From an uncultured Verrucomicrobiota bacterium (GTDB lineage: Bacteria; Verrucomicrobiota; Verrucomicrobiia; Methylacidiphilales; UBA1321): DNA of 49,439 nucleotides. Below the pieces are notes generated by a model. The model was not told where the DNA came from and searched no databases. It saw only the letters and a program-made list of their open reading frames with translations. The stretch lies in the NCBI GenBank assembly GCA_903863295.1, contig CAIPBM010000090.1:1-49439 (forward strand), written 5' to 3'. The translations under genes and the position numbers were made by a program. Below are positions 26,013 to 33,955 of this stretch, piece by piece (the stretch's first letter is position 1; each line of letters opens with the position of its first letter).

Positions 26013-26378
26013 TCAATCCGCATCCGCGATGGCATCGCGCATCTGGTGCTCGGCGTCCTGGAGATAATCGAAGACTTTGTTGTCGGGGTCGCCGTGGTTG
26101 ATCTGGTAGATGGCGGCATTGATGTAGCGGATGGCTTTCCGTTTGTGGCCCTCGTAGCCGTTGAAGGGATCGTGTTCGAGGAGGTTGAGGGCCTGCTTGA
26201 GCATTTCAATGCGGGCGCTGTTGGGCGGGGGCAGGCCACCGGGATTCCAGGCCTTGTCGACCAGGTCCATGGCTTGCTGCATTTGGGGGTGATCCATGCC
26301 GAAGGCCGGGGCGGAGAAAGTGAAAAGAACTCCGAACAGGGCAAGGGAACCGAGATGCGAGAGCGAGGAAAGTTTCAT
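26013..26378 (-). CDS. Small secreted protein of unknown function
   Basis: 121 residues. Residues 1-27 are a signal peptide (GSLALFGVLFTFSAPAFG). The mature part is predicted helical, with MQQAMDLVDKAWNPGG, ARIEMLKQALNLLEHD and YLQDAEHQMRDAIADAD, i.e. amphipathic helices separated by a short NGYEGHKRKA loop. No family is recognised; a small periplasmic helical-bundle protein is a fair description. It stands alone between the MITE-like element and the divergent dxs gene. Confidence 0.7.
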   Translation of the reverse strand: MKLSSLSHLGSLALFGVLFTFSAPAFGMDHPQMQQAMDLVDKAWNPGGLPPPNSARIEMLKQALNLLEHDPFNGYEGHKRKAIRYINAAIYQINHGDPDNKVFDYLQDAEHQMRDAIADAD

Positions 26379-26609
26379 GTGCGGTAAAAATTTGGAAGGA
26401 TCAAAAGTGGGAATGCCGATGATGCTTTTCTGGCGACAGGAATAGGGTTACTCCGGTTTAAAACTGAGGGAAAGGAAAAGTTTTTTCGCCAAGGGAATCT
26501 GGATTTAGCGACGGACTGGCGGCCTTCCGTGGAAAGGACTGGATGATGTAAGCCGTTAATAAATCTTGCCTCACCGCCCCTCAACACGCTAAGTCTCACA
26601 GCTTACCTT

Positions 26610-28532
26610 ATGGCACGCCTTCTCGACTCGATTAATTCCCCCGCCGACGTTAAAAAAATTCCTTTGGAGCAATTGCCCACGCTGGCCCAGGAAATCCGGG
26701 AGGAGCTGATCTCTGTCCTGGCGAAGACGGGCGGCCATCTTGGACCGAATCTGGGTGTCGTAGAGTTGACGATCGCGCTGCATACCGTTTTTGAAACTCC
26801 CACGGATAGCTTTGTTTTCGACGTCAGCCACCAGGCTTATGTGCACAAATTGCTGACCGGTCGCCGGGACCGTTTTCATACCATCCGCCAGGCGGACGGC
26901 CTTAACGGCTTCATGCTCCGTACCGAGAGCGAGCACGACAGCTACGGCGCGGGTCACGCGGGTACGGCGCTTTCTGCGGCGCTCGGCATGGCCACGGCGC
27001 GGGATCTCCAAGGTGGCAGCGAACACGTTGTCGCGCTTTGTGGCGATGCGGCGTTCACCTGCGGTATCACCTATGAGGCGCTCAATAACATTTCGTCCCA
27101 CACCAAGCGCCTGATCGTGATCCTGAACGACAACGAGTGGTCGATCGACAAGAATGTCGGCGCCATCGCGAAGTATCTCACGAACATTGTCACTAACCCG
27201 AATTACGAGAGCCTGCATCGCAGCATGGCCAAGCTGGTCGAGCGTTTTACCGGCGAAACCGGCAAGCAGCTCGCGCTGAGTGCGGAAGGCGTGGTCAAGG
27301 GGCTTCTTTCAACCGGACATCGACCGAGCCTGATTTTCGAGGAAATGGGCCTCTCCTATTACGGGCCGATTGATGGGCACGACCTGCCGACATTGATCAA
27401 GACGCTCGACTTCGCCAAGCACCACGAGACGCCGCTCCTGCTCCACGTCATCACCCAGAAGAGCAAGGGCTTTGAGATCGGGATGTCGAAGCAGAAGAAG
27501 TATCACGGCGTTGGGCCGGGAACCTACGATCCGGAAAAGAACGTCGAAACGACCTCCTCCGCGCCGAAGACCTACTCGCAGGTTTTTGCCGAGACGATGA
27601 TCAAGCTGGCCGACATGAATTCGAAGGTGGTGGCGATCACCGGCGCGATGCCCAACGGCACGGCGCTCGATCTTTTCCAGCCGAAGCACCCGGACAAGTA
27701 CTTTGATGTCGGTATCGCGGAAGAACACGCGGTTCTTTTTGCCTGCGGCATGGCGACCAAGGGGTACAAGCCGTTCTGCGCAATCTACTCGACCTTCCTG
27801 CAGCGCGCGTTCGACCAGATCGTCCACGACGTCTGTCTCCAGAACCTCAACGTTGTGTTCTGTATGGATCGCGGCGGTCTCTCGGGCGATGACGGTCCGA
27901 CCCACCACGGTCTCTTCGATATCAGCTATCTCCGCTGTATCCCGAACCTCGTCCATATGTGCGCCTCCAACGAGGACGAATTGGCCGACATGCTCTTCAC
28001 GGCGCTCCATCACGACGGCCCGATTGCCATTCGCTATCCGCGCGGGAACGGCCCAGGCGTGGCCCTCAAGCCCAAGCCCGCACTCATCCCGATCGGCAAG
28101 GCGGAGGTGGTCAAGCACGGCACGCAGGCGGTCATTCTCGGTCTTGGCGCGCTTCTCCCGATGGCGATGGAAGTCGCCAAGGAACTCGAAGCGAAGGGCT
28201 TCTCCACGGCGGTGATCAATCCCCGCTCGGTCAAGCCGCTTGATGGCGACACCATCTCGTTTTTCGCCCGCAGCGCCGATGTGGTCGTCACGATGGAAGA
28301 TCACGTGCTCCCCGGCGGTTTCGGCAGCGCGGTGCTGGAAGAACTCCAGGCCCGCGGCCTCCAGACGCCCGTGGTACGGATCGGCTGGCCCGATGGCTTC
28401 ATCGAGCACGGCAAGCCCGACGCCCTCCGCGCGAAGTACGGCATCAGCGTCTCGAACACTGTTGAGAAGACGTTGCCTTACCTCAAAAAGGCCGTCGCAG
28501 CGACTAAAGCCGAAGCCAAAGTCGTCGCGTAG
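26610..28532 (+). CDS. dxs: 1-deoxy-D-xylulose-5-phosphate synthase
   Basis: First step of the MEP isoprenoid pathway: condenses pyruvate and glyceraldehyde 3-phosphate using thiamine diphosphate. 640 residues, standard length. FDVSHQAYVHKLLTGRRDRF, DSYGAGHAGTALSAALGMA, the TPP motif GDAAFTCG...LNDNEWSIDKNVG, the mid-domain DVGIAEEHAVLFACGMA, DRGGLSGDDGPTHHG and the C-terminal IGWPDGFIEHG are in the usual order. The TPP motif reads GDA rather than the common GDG. It stands alone, and its stop is followed by a strong hairpin (28544-28565). It is the only complete MEP gene in the window, although an IspH-like fragment lies at 34292. Confidence 0.96.
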   Translation: MARLLDSINSPADVKKIPLEQLPTLAQEIREELISVLAKTGGHLGPNLGVVELTIALHTVFETPTDSFVFDVSHQAYVHKLLTGRRDRFHTIRQADGLNGFMLRTESEHDSYGAGHAGTALSAALGMATARDLQGGSEHVVALCGDAAFTCGITYEALNNISSHTKRLIVILNDNEWSIDKNVGAIAKYLTNIVTNPNYESLHRSMAKLVERFTGETGKQLALSAEGVVKGLLSTGHRPSLIFEEMGLSYYGPIDGHDLPTLIKTLDFAKHHETPLLLHVITQKSKGFEIGMSKQKKYHGVGPGTYDPEKNVETTSSAPKTYSQVFAETMIKLADMNSKVVAITGAMPNGTALDLFQPKHPDKYFDVGIAEEHAVLFACGMATKGYKPFCAIYSTFLQRAFDQIVHDVCLQNLNVVFCMDRGGLSGDDGPTHHGLFDISYLRCIPNLVHMCASNEDELADMLFTALHHDGPIAIRYPRGNGPGVALKPKPALIPIGKAEVVKHGTQAVILGLGALLPMAMEVAKELEAKGFSTAVINPRSVKPLDGDTISFFARSADVVVTMEDHVLPGGFGSAVLEELQARGLQTPVVRIGWPDGFIEHGKPDALRAKYGISVSNTVEKTLPYLKKAVAATKAEAKVVA

Positions 28533-28543
28533 TTCCGTGGTAG

Positions 28544-28565
28544 CCGCCGCTGTCCCTAGCGGCGG
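28544..28565. terminator. Strong hairpin after dxs, possible terminator
   Basis: CCGCCGCT-GTCCCT-AGCGGCGG is a perfect 8-bp GC-rich stem with a 6-base loop, 11 bp past the dxs stop. No T-run follows on either strand, so a Rho-independent role is uncertain. It also overlaps the stop codon of the short minus-strand frame at 28556-28690. Confidence 0.4.
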
Positions 28566-28690
28566 ATGACTCTCTCCGTGATCAGCACTTCCGGCATGAC
28601 GATGTCGGTCATGTTCGTCGCGTCGTTGGGGTTGGTGCCCGCGTTCTTCTCGGCCAGGTTGGTTGGCGTAGGAAGAGTGGGTGCTCGCAT
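28556..28690 (-). pseudogene. Short GC-rich coding remnant or small gene (44 codons)
   Basis: On the minus strand a frame from ATG 28690 to TAG at 28556 encodes 44 residues ending MTDIVMPEVLITERVIRR. The composition and codon use match the GC-rich chromosomal genes, while the DNA just upstream on this strand (28691-29590) is AT-rich. This looks like the 3' end of a gene whose front was lost at the edge of the accessory patch. The sequence around its ATG (GGGACAGGTACAATTAATC upstream) recalls motifs seen beside REP-associated transposases, but this is a weak resemblance. No family is recognised. Confidence 0.4.
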
Positions 28691-28808
28691 TAAAGATCAG
28701 GGATTAATTGTACCTGTCCCTTTTTCCCCCTTTTTTCTCCCTTCTGTTTTGGGCCTTGAAGATGATAGCTTCAAGGCTTCAAGGAAGCACATGGATTCGG
28801 TTGGTTTT

Positions 28809-29591
28809 TCATGGAGGTGTATTTGTCGTAAAAGGCGTTCTTCCATCTGAAGGAAAAACCATCGCAGACTCCCCATTTGGAAGAGCTCCCATCGTCACGG
28901 GTATAAATTCGTCCTCAGGAATACCTTCTGCGAGCCAATTAAAAGATCCATCAGAATTTTGGTTCAACTTAAATCGACAGGTAGAGGAAATCGGCCAAAG
29001 CCACAGAAAAGGCTTATATATAAAACACTCATCAACTTCGCACGACCGTACCAAATTTTGATCGGCTTTAAAATAATAAATACGAAAGGATTGAGCTTCA
29101 TTTTGAGAAAGTTTTTTTATGGGCTTCAACACAATTCCTATTTGGTTGGGCATCTTTTCATCGTTGACATGCATAATCTCAAAATGAAAGGTTACGTTGT
29201 ATATAGGGAGCGAACCGGTATTTCGAATGATAAAATTCTGATCGAATGGATTTTTGATACCGCTAGAGGGTTCTGCCTCAATTGACACGGAAGGATAAAA
29301 ATACTGAACCATGCTCGGAAAGCCTCCGAAAAAGGTAAAAAAGAGAGAGAAACATGAAATCAGAAACGCACCCGCAGCAATCTTATGTTTCGAGCATAAT
29401 TGTTTGACTTCTAGTAGATTTTTTTTGGCTCGTTTCTGTATTATTTCTAATTTTTGCGATACTGTTAATTGGCGGCTTACTAGCTTTTCCCATATCCTAT
29501 TTTCTGTATTTTTTACGTTAGAGTTAAATTTATATACTTTACTAAAAGTAATTCCTGCGCGAATTCTTCTTCGGCGATCATTATGCCCCAT
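28809..29591 (-). CDS. AT-rich orphan membrane-anchored protein
   Basis: 260 residues. A basic, helical cytoplasmic N-terminus (to about 72) is followed by one membrane helix (about 73-95, AAGAFLISCFSLFFTFFGG) and an extracytoplasmic beta-rich domain with FIIRNTGSLPIYNVTFHFEI, which resembles a CARDB/Ig-like strand pair. A possible disulfide pair lies in RSCEVDECF. Unrecognised. The gene is clearly AT-rich, next to a decayed transposase and MITE-like relic, and so probably acquired by transfer. Its start is 11 bp beyond the transposase remnant's stop on the same strand. Confidence 0.6.
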   Translation of the reverse strand: MGHNDRRRRIRAGITFSKVYKFNSNVKNTENRIWEKLVSRQLTVSQKLEIIQKRAKKNLLEVKQLCSKHKIAAGAFLISCFSLFFTFFGGFPSMVQYFYPSVSIEAEPSSGIKNPFDQNFIIRNTGSLPIYNVTFHFEIMHVNDEKMPNQIGIVLKPIKKLSQNEAQSFRIYYFKADQNLVRSCEVDECFIYKPFLWLWPISSTCRFKLNQNSDGSFNWLAEGIPEDEFIPVTMGALPNGESAMVFPSDGRTPFTTNTPP

Positions 29592-29602
29592 ATGTCCCTC
29601 GT

Positions 29603-30040
29603 CTAGGCCAACGCTTGCTGAAAATCATCACAACCCTTACCAATCAAATTCACATACTTCAATCCCTTACCGACAATGCTCCTAATTACTTTCATAAAGC
29701 GACCGTCGTCCGTATCGGCTCGTTCGTTGAAAAGGAACGCTTTTTCGTCGAGGTACCGAAATAAATGAAACGGCTCGCCATTAACGTAAGTGCCATGGAT
29801 CGTGCGTTTGAGGAAGCACCAGAAGTTTCCCAAACCGTTCGTAGGGACATGGCCCTTGGCGTAGTAAATCGCGTAGTCAATGACTTTATGATTGTAATCT
29901 TTATTCATGCCGATGTAGGAGCGAAGCGCATCGGTGTTAAGGTTAGAGCCTTTCAAAACATGTTCGCACGTTGCCCTGAACTTCACGGTTGCGAGCGGTC
30001 TTAAGAACCTTAAGTGTCCTTCGACTGCGGCTCGAGTCAA
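29603..30040 (-). pseudogene. IS1595/ISXO2-type transposase remnant
   Basis: The visible 145 residues cover only the C-terminal part of a DDE transposase of this family: TDALRSYIGMNKDYNHKVID, then HVPTNGLGNFWCFLKRTIHG, then EPFHLFRYLDEKAFLFNER, then the typical GKGLKYVNLIGKG end. The N-terminal zinc finger and first catalytic Asp are missing, and the third catalytic position (normally TNTIENFW, Glu) reads Gly. It is therefore inactive on two counts. The first 15 or so residues come from the adjoining MITE-like sequence, which marks the truncation point near 30000. Confidence 0.85.
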
Positions 30041-30084
30041 TCCAAGAAAAACTCATCTTCCGGCTCGCCTTTGCTCAGGATGAC
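30016..30084. repeat. Degenerate relative of the MITE-like element
   Basis: GTCCTTCGACTGCGG at the left and GCTCAGGATGAC at the right (30073-30084) correspond to the two parts of the terminal repeat seen at 25947-25974, with about 45 bp placed between them. Both elements share ATCCAAGAAAAA in their interior. It abuts the truncated transposase and the 3' side of rarA. Confidence 0.55.
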
Positions 30085-30135
30085 AACGCTCTTCAGTGGG
30101 GATTTTGTCGAGAGACCGGAAAGGATGTTCTGAGG

Positions 30136-31488
30136 TTAATCCCCGGAATTCCCTTTTCGCAGCTTCTCCCATTCCGCGAGGCGGGCTTGAATCCGGGCTT
30201 CGTAGCCGTGGTCGGTGGGTTGATAGAAGCGCCCGGCTTCGATGCCGTAGCGCTGGGGTGAAATCGCGGCCGGGAAATCGTGGCTGTATTGGTAGCCAGC
30301 GCCATGGCCGAGCCGCTTCGCGCCGGGATAATGGGCATCGCGGAGGTAGGTGGGAACCTGGACGACTTCGCCCTGCTGGACGGCTTCCAGAGCGGCCCCG
30401 ATGCCGGCCACTGCCGAGTTGCTTTTCGGCGCACACGCGAGATAGAGCGTGGCATGGGCCAGGGTGATCTTGCCTTCCGGCATGCCGATGAATTCGACGG
30501 CATGAAACGCCGCTACGGCGACGACGAGTCCCTGTGGATCGCCCAGGCCGATGTCTTCGCTGGCCAGGATGATGAGACGGCGCGCGATGAAGCGGGGGTC
30601 TTCGCCCGCCTCGATCATCTTGGCCAGCCAGTAGAGGGCGGAATCGGGATCGCTCCCCCGTACCGATTTGATGAAGGCGGAAATCGTATCGTAGTGCTGG
30701 TCCTCGTCCTTGTCGTAAAGCACCCGCTTTTTCTGCACGCATTCCTCAATCGTGGTGGCGTCGATTTTAACCACGCCGTTCGAGTCCGCAGGTGTCGTCA
30801 GGGCCGCGATCTCAAGGCCGTTGAGAACCCGGCGCGCGTCGCCTTCCGCGGTGGCGATGAGATGGGTGCGGGCCTCGGGAGTCAACTCGACCTTCAGGTG
30901 TCCCAGGCCCCGCTCGGGATCGGCCAGCGCGGCGTCGATGAGGGGGGAGAGTTCCGCGACGCTCAACGGTTCCAGCTGGAAAATCTGGGAGCGCGAAACC
31001 AGAGGCCCGTTGATGTAGAAGGAGGGATTGTGGGTCGTCGCGCCAATGAGCCGGACGGAGCCAGCCTCGACGTCGGGAAGGAGCACGTCCTGCTGGGCCT
31101 TGTTGAACCGGTGGATCTCGTCGATGAAGAGGACGGTGCGCTTGCCGGACGCCTTTTGCCGGGTGACGGCGGCGGCCAGGACGCGGCGTAAATCGGCGAC
31201 GGAGGCTTCCACGCCATTGAGTCGCTCGAAATGGCAGGAGGTTCGCCGCGCGATGATCTCGGCGAGAGAGGTTTTGCCGACGCCGGGCGGCCCAAAGAGA
31301 ATCAGTGAGGCGAGGCGGTCGGCCTCAATCAAACGCCGGAGCGGTTTGCCGGGAGCGAGGAGGTGAGTCTGGCCGATGTACTCCTCCAGCGTCCGGGGAC
31401 GGAATCGCGCGGCGAGGGGTGCGTTCGGGGAAATCTTTCCGCCGGAGGTTTCAGATGGGCCGGAATCCGGGGTGAACAAATCATCCAT
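30136..31488 (-). CDS. rarA: Replication-associated recombination protein A (AAA ATPase)
   Basis: Clamp-loader-like AAA+ ATPase acting at stalled replication forks; 450 residues, normal length. RPRTLEEYIGQTHLLAPGKPL is the family N-terminal motif. Walker A is GPPGVGKT (66-73) and Walker B FIDEIHRFN (121-129), with sensor 1 in LIGATTHNPS. The C-terminal tetramerisation part contains YDTISAFIKSVRGSDPDSALYWLA, nearly invariant in RarA/MgsA/WRNIP1. It ends close to the accessory patch, apparently intact. Confidence 0.95.
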   Translation of the reverse strand: MDDLFTPDSGPSETSGGKISPNAPLAARFRPRTLEEYIGQTHLLAPGKPLRRLIEADRLASLILFGPPGVGKTSLAEIIARRTSCHFERLNGVEASVADLRRVLAAAVTRQKASGKRTVLFIDEIHRFNKAQQDVLLPDVEAGSVRLIGATTHNPSFYINGPLVSRSQIFQLEPLSVAELSPLIDAALADPERGLGHLKVELTPEARTHLIATAEGDARRVLNGLEIAALTTPADSNGVVKIDATTIEECVQKKRVLYDKDEDQHYDTISAFIKSVRGSDPDSALYWLAKMIEAGEDPRFIARRLIILASEDIGLGDPQGLVVAVAAFHAVEFIGMPEGKITLAHATLYLACAPKSNSAVAGIGAALEAVQQGEVVQVPTYLRDAHYPGAKRLGHGAGYQYSHDFPAAISPQRYGIEAGRFYQPTDHGYEARIQARLAEWEKLRKGNSGD

Positions 31489-31504
31489 GCGTAGGGAAAA
31501 CTAG

Positions 31505-31529
31505 CGGTGGTTGGCGGTCGCCGCCACCG
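31505..31529. terminator. Hairpin between the secreted-protein gene and rarA
   Basis: CGGTGG (31505-31510) pairs with CCACCG (31524-31529), with an inner GGCG/CGCC pairing. It lies in the 47 bp between the stop of the upstream minus-strand gene and rarA. Only a short TTTT follows on the minus strand, so this is a weak terminator candidate. Confidence 0.35.
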
Positions 31530-31535
31530 TTTAAA

Positions 31536-31976
31536 TTAACGCTCTTCGAGGACGAAAATGAAACGGCCCTGCTTGTACTCGGGGCCATTGATGAAGAGAG
31601 GGGTTTCCTTGTGCGCCTCGTAGTGGCCTTTCACCACGAGAAAGCCATCCTTGTAAAGCTCCCAGGCGACGGTCTGGGGCTTGTCCGGCTGGCGGGGCAA
31701 CGGCTCGACGCGGATGAAGAAATCTTTGCGCGGTACGGCCCACTGTTCCCATTGATGGGCGAGTTCAATCTGCTCACTCTTCACGAGCTCATAGTGTTTG
31801 TAGCCAAAAACCGAGACGAGGCGGTCGTGCAACTGGGCCGGGGCGACCGGAGCATTGGCTGCGGGGGCCGTGTTTTGGGCGAGATAGAGATCGACCCAGA
31901 TTTTATCCCCGGCCATGGCCGGGCCCATTCCCCCAAGGGAAAGAACCAGGACAATAACAAGGAGGCGAAATATCAT
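31536..31976 (-). CDS. Small secreted protein of unknown function
   Basis: 146 residues with a signal peptide (MIFRLLVIVLVLSLGGMGPAMAG). The mature part contains LHDRLVSVFGYKHYELVKSEQIELAH and VAWELYKDGFLVVKGHYEAHKETPLFINGP, predicted beta-rich with GRFIFVLEE at the end. No family is recognised. It follows the anti-sigma-like gene by 77 bp on the same strand, so it may belong to the ECF sigma operon and be an envelope output of it. That is inference from position. Confidence 0.72.
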   Translation of the reverse strand: MIFRLLVIVLVLSLGGMGPAMAGDKIWVDLYLAQNTAPAANAPVAPAQLHDRLVSVFGYKHYELVKSEQIELAHQWEQWAVPRKDFFIRVEPLPRQPDKPQTVAWELYKDGFLVVKGHYEAHKETPLFINGPEYKQGRFIFVLEER

Positions 31977-32053
31977 GGCAAATTCTGGCTGCTATTCTCC
32001 CCCGCGATCCCGCTGCGTCAATCCAAGGATAACGCGGACTTGCGCCGCTGAGC

Positions 32054-32482
32054 TTACAGGCTGTCTTGATCTCCCGCCGGAGCGTGAGGATTCTTGGCCG
32101 GCTGGGAAACATCCGTGGTCGGATCGAGATAGGTCGGCTTGTCCGTGGCCGGATCGAGCCCGTTAAGCCAGACCACCTGGGCTTGGGCGGAACTGGAGTA
32201 GAAGCTTGTCGCGAAAATACCCGGCACCTGGCTATCCGCCGAGGCGAAGGAAAGAGGCTGATCGCGAAGGGCAAAAATATTGACCAAAACGGCCAAGCCG
32301 CAAAGGGCCGCGAGACCGATGGCAGCCCCGCGCCATGTCGGAAAATAGAGCCATGCCCAGAGGGAAGGGGACTGGCCCTTCTGGTTAAGCCGATCCCGAA
32401 ACGCAGCCCATGCCCGCTCTTCCTGCCCCGGACGAACCGGACAGGTTTCCTGCAGAATTTTTTTAAGTTCGCTATCGTACAT
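32054..32482 (-). CDS. Putative membrane anti-sigma factor
   Basis: 142 residues. A short N-terminal helical part (MYDSELKKILQETCPVRPGQEERAWAAFRDRL) resembles the cytoplasmic arm of small anti-sigma factors but lacks a zinc-binding HxxxCxxC. One membrane helix follows (about 50-72, GAAIGLAALCGLAVLVNIFA), then a Ser/Pro-rich periplasmic tail. It lies 115 bp downstream of the ECF sigma gene on the same strand, the usual position of an anti-sigma partner. The assignment rests on position and topology. Confidence 0.6.
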   Translation of the reverse strand: MYDSELKKILQETCPVRPGQEERAWAAFRDRLNQKGQSPSLWAWLYFPTWRGAAIGLAALCGLAVLVNIFALRDQPLSFASADSQVPGIFATSFYSSSAQAQVVWLNGLDPATDKPTYLDPTTDVSQPAKNPHAPAGDQDSL

Positions 32483-32550
32483 GAAAATGGTTTAGTTACC
32501 TTGACGGGTGGCTTCACTTCTATGACGCCAGTCACGTCGATTCAGTTCAG

Positions 32551-32583
32551 CTTTTTCTCTTCTTTTCTTCTTTTTCTTTTCTC
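32551..32583. other. 33-bp pure pyrimidine tract (polypurine in the transcript)
   Basis: All 33 bases are C or T on the plus strand, so the minus-strand transcript between the sigma factor and the putative anti-sigma gene would carry an unbroken G/A run 68-101 bases before the anti-sigma start. This sequence type can form triplex DNA or act as a ribosome standby site. A 29-bp tract of the same kind occurs at 28717-28745. Confidence 0.6.
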
Positions 32584-32597
32584 ATCCGGGCCTCAGG

Positions 32598-33191
32598 TCA
32601 GGTCTCAGGCTCTTGGGAAGCCTTTAGTTTACCGAGTTTCCGGCGCAAATGTTCACAGGCATAATGGAGCCGGGAGTTGACCGTTCCGGGCTTGCAGCGC
32701 AAGAGCCGTGCCGTTTCTTCCAGGCTAATTTCGTCCACCAGCCGGAGCTGGACCACCGCCCGATGTTCAACGCTGAGCTCCTTCATCGCGTCAAAGATCA
32801 CCTCCCGCAGTTCCGCATTTTCCATTCCAGTGCTCGCCTGCGGCGCCACTAGGCCTTCCGGCATGACCGGATGGTTTTCGTCATCGGAGACCGGGGCGAG
32901 GAACGAGAGCCATCGCTCCGTTCGTTGCCGCTTGCGAATGGTGTCGAGCGTCTGGTTCACGGCAATCCGGTAGAGCCATGTACCCAGCTGGGACTGTCCC
33001 TCAAAACGGTGAATGTCGCGATGTGCCTTGATGAAGGCTTCCTGCACCACGTCGTCAGCCAGCGTGGCATTATTGAGGATGCGCTGGACGCTGCTCCAGA
33101 GAGGGGGGTAGTGATCACGGTGGAGTTCGCCCCAGGCCGCCTCTTCGCCGGAGCGCAGGCGTAGCAAAAAATCGTGAGGCGTGTCCACCAT
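32598..33191 (-). CDS. ECF-type RNA polymerase sigma factor (sigma-70 family)
   Basis: 197 residues. Region 2 spans about 25-95 (LADDVVQEAFIKAHRDIHRFEGQSQLGTWLYRIAVNQTLDTIRK, including the -10 contact helix), and region 4 spans about 130-185 (LSVEHRAVVQLRLVDEISLEETARLLRCKPGTVNSRLHYA), a typical helix-turn-helix for the -35 element. There is no region 3 and no C-terminal extension. A putative membrane anti-sigma gene follows. The 104 bp upstream hold the divergent start of the membrane-protein gene and a palindrome (33272-33291). Confidence 0.95.
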   Translation of the reverse strand: MVDTPHDFLLRLRSGEEAAWGELHRDHYPPLWSSVQRILNNATLADDVVQEAFIKAHRDIHRFEGQSQLGTWLYRIAVNQTLDTIRKRQRTERWLSFLAPVSDDENHPVMPEGLVAPQASTGMENAELREVIFDAMKELSVEHRAVVQLRLVDEISLEETARLLRCKPGTVNSRLHYACEHLRRKLGKLKASQEPET

Positions 33192-33271
33192 GAGCTTTTT
33201 AGAGCGTCACCAATAAAAAACCTAGCAGAGAGTTTTCAGAGGCTGGGAAGAAAATTGAGTTGCGGAGGAGG

Positions 33272-33291
33272 AAGCTTTGCGTTACAAAGTA
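33272..33291. promoter_or_regulatory. Palindrome copy A upstream of the membrane-protein gene
   Basis: AAGCTTTG-N4-ACAAAGTA ends 4 bp before the ATG at 33296, with CTTTG and CAAAG as symmetrical arms. The same 8+8 bases with the same spacing recur at 34256-34275 ahead of another gene, and a winged-helix regulator is encoded between the two. It is a plausible operator overlapping the ribosome-binding region. Confidence 0.5.
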
Positions 33292-33295
33292 GGTA

Positions 33296-33955
33296 ATGAC
33301 CGAATCCGATTACGCCAGCCAGCAACTCCGCGTCATCCGCTCCCTGATGGAACGGGCCACTATTTACCGGTCGCTCTCCGCGCCGACCGCCTTGGTCGGG
33401 GGCTTGCTCAGCTTTGGCGGATTTGCCATGGCTTATTACGCGGAGTATCAACGCCAGCATCCACTCACCACCACGGAGTTCCTGATCGTCTGGATGGTCA
33501 TTCTTGCCCTGACTTTTTTGGCCAACACGATTTTCCTCTGGCGCGGCAGCGTGCAGCGCTCGGAACCCTTTTTCACGCCGGGGATGAAGTGTGCGCTGTT
33601 CAGCGTGGCGCCGGCGTTTCTTTCTGCGTTGATTCTCTCCTTCATGATCCATCGCCCGATTCACCTGGCCCTGCTCTGGATCAGTTTTTACGGCATCGGG
33701 CTGCTGGCGACACAGCATTTTGCTCCCCGCTCAATCATCGTTCTCGGCATCACCTTCTTTCTCACGGGCTGCGTGTTGCTCGTCGGCTGGAAGCCGCTCT
33801 TCATGCCGTCGGGACACGGCGAGCCTTCCGCGCTGATCGTCTCCGGCATCATGGCCGGGACGTTTGGCGGTTATCATTTGATTTATGCTGTGGCAGTCTG
33901 GGCCTTGGGGGAGGACCGGATTGAATCGGCCTCACCCGAGGCTGAGAATGTTTGA
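33296..33955 (+). CDS. Integral membrane protein of unknown function (about six helices)
   Basis: 219 residues. A cytoplasmic N-terminus (MTESDYASQQLRVIRSLMERATIYRS) leads to six hydrophobic helices, about 30-48, 62-82, 98-118, 122-140, 146-165 and 180-205. No transporter or enzyme motif is evident. It overlaps the winged-helix gene by 8 bp; membrane proteins paired this way with a small winged-helix regulator are a recurring arrangement, and the regulator probably controls it. The start is at ATG 33296. Confidence 0.78.
   Translation: MTESDYASQQLRVIRSLMERATIYRSLSAPTALVGGLLSFGGFAMAYYAEYQRQHPLTTTEFLIVWMVILALTFLANTIFLWRGSVQRSEPFFTPGMKCALFSVAPAFLSALILSFMIHRPIHLALLWISFYGIGLLATQHFAPRSIIVLGITFFLTGCVLLVGWKPLFMPSGHGEPSALIVSGIMAGTFGGYHLIYAVAVWALGEDRIESASPEAENV

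Noticed and set aside
33296-33955. Alternative +2-frame protein overlapping the membrane gene (33277-33924)
   Set aside because: The 219-residue frame has clear membrane helices and a start after a ribosome-binding-like sequence, whereas the other frame is His/Arg-rich without structure.
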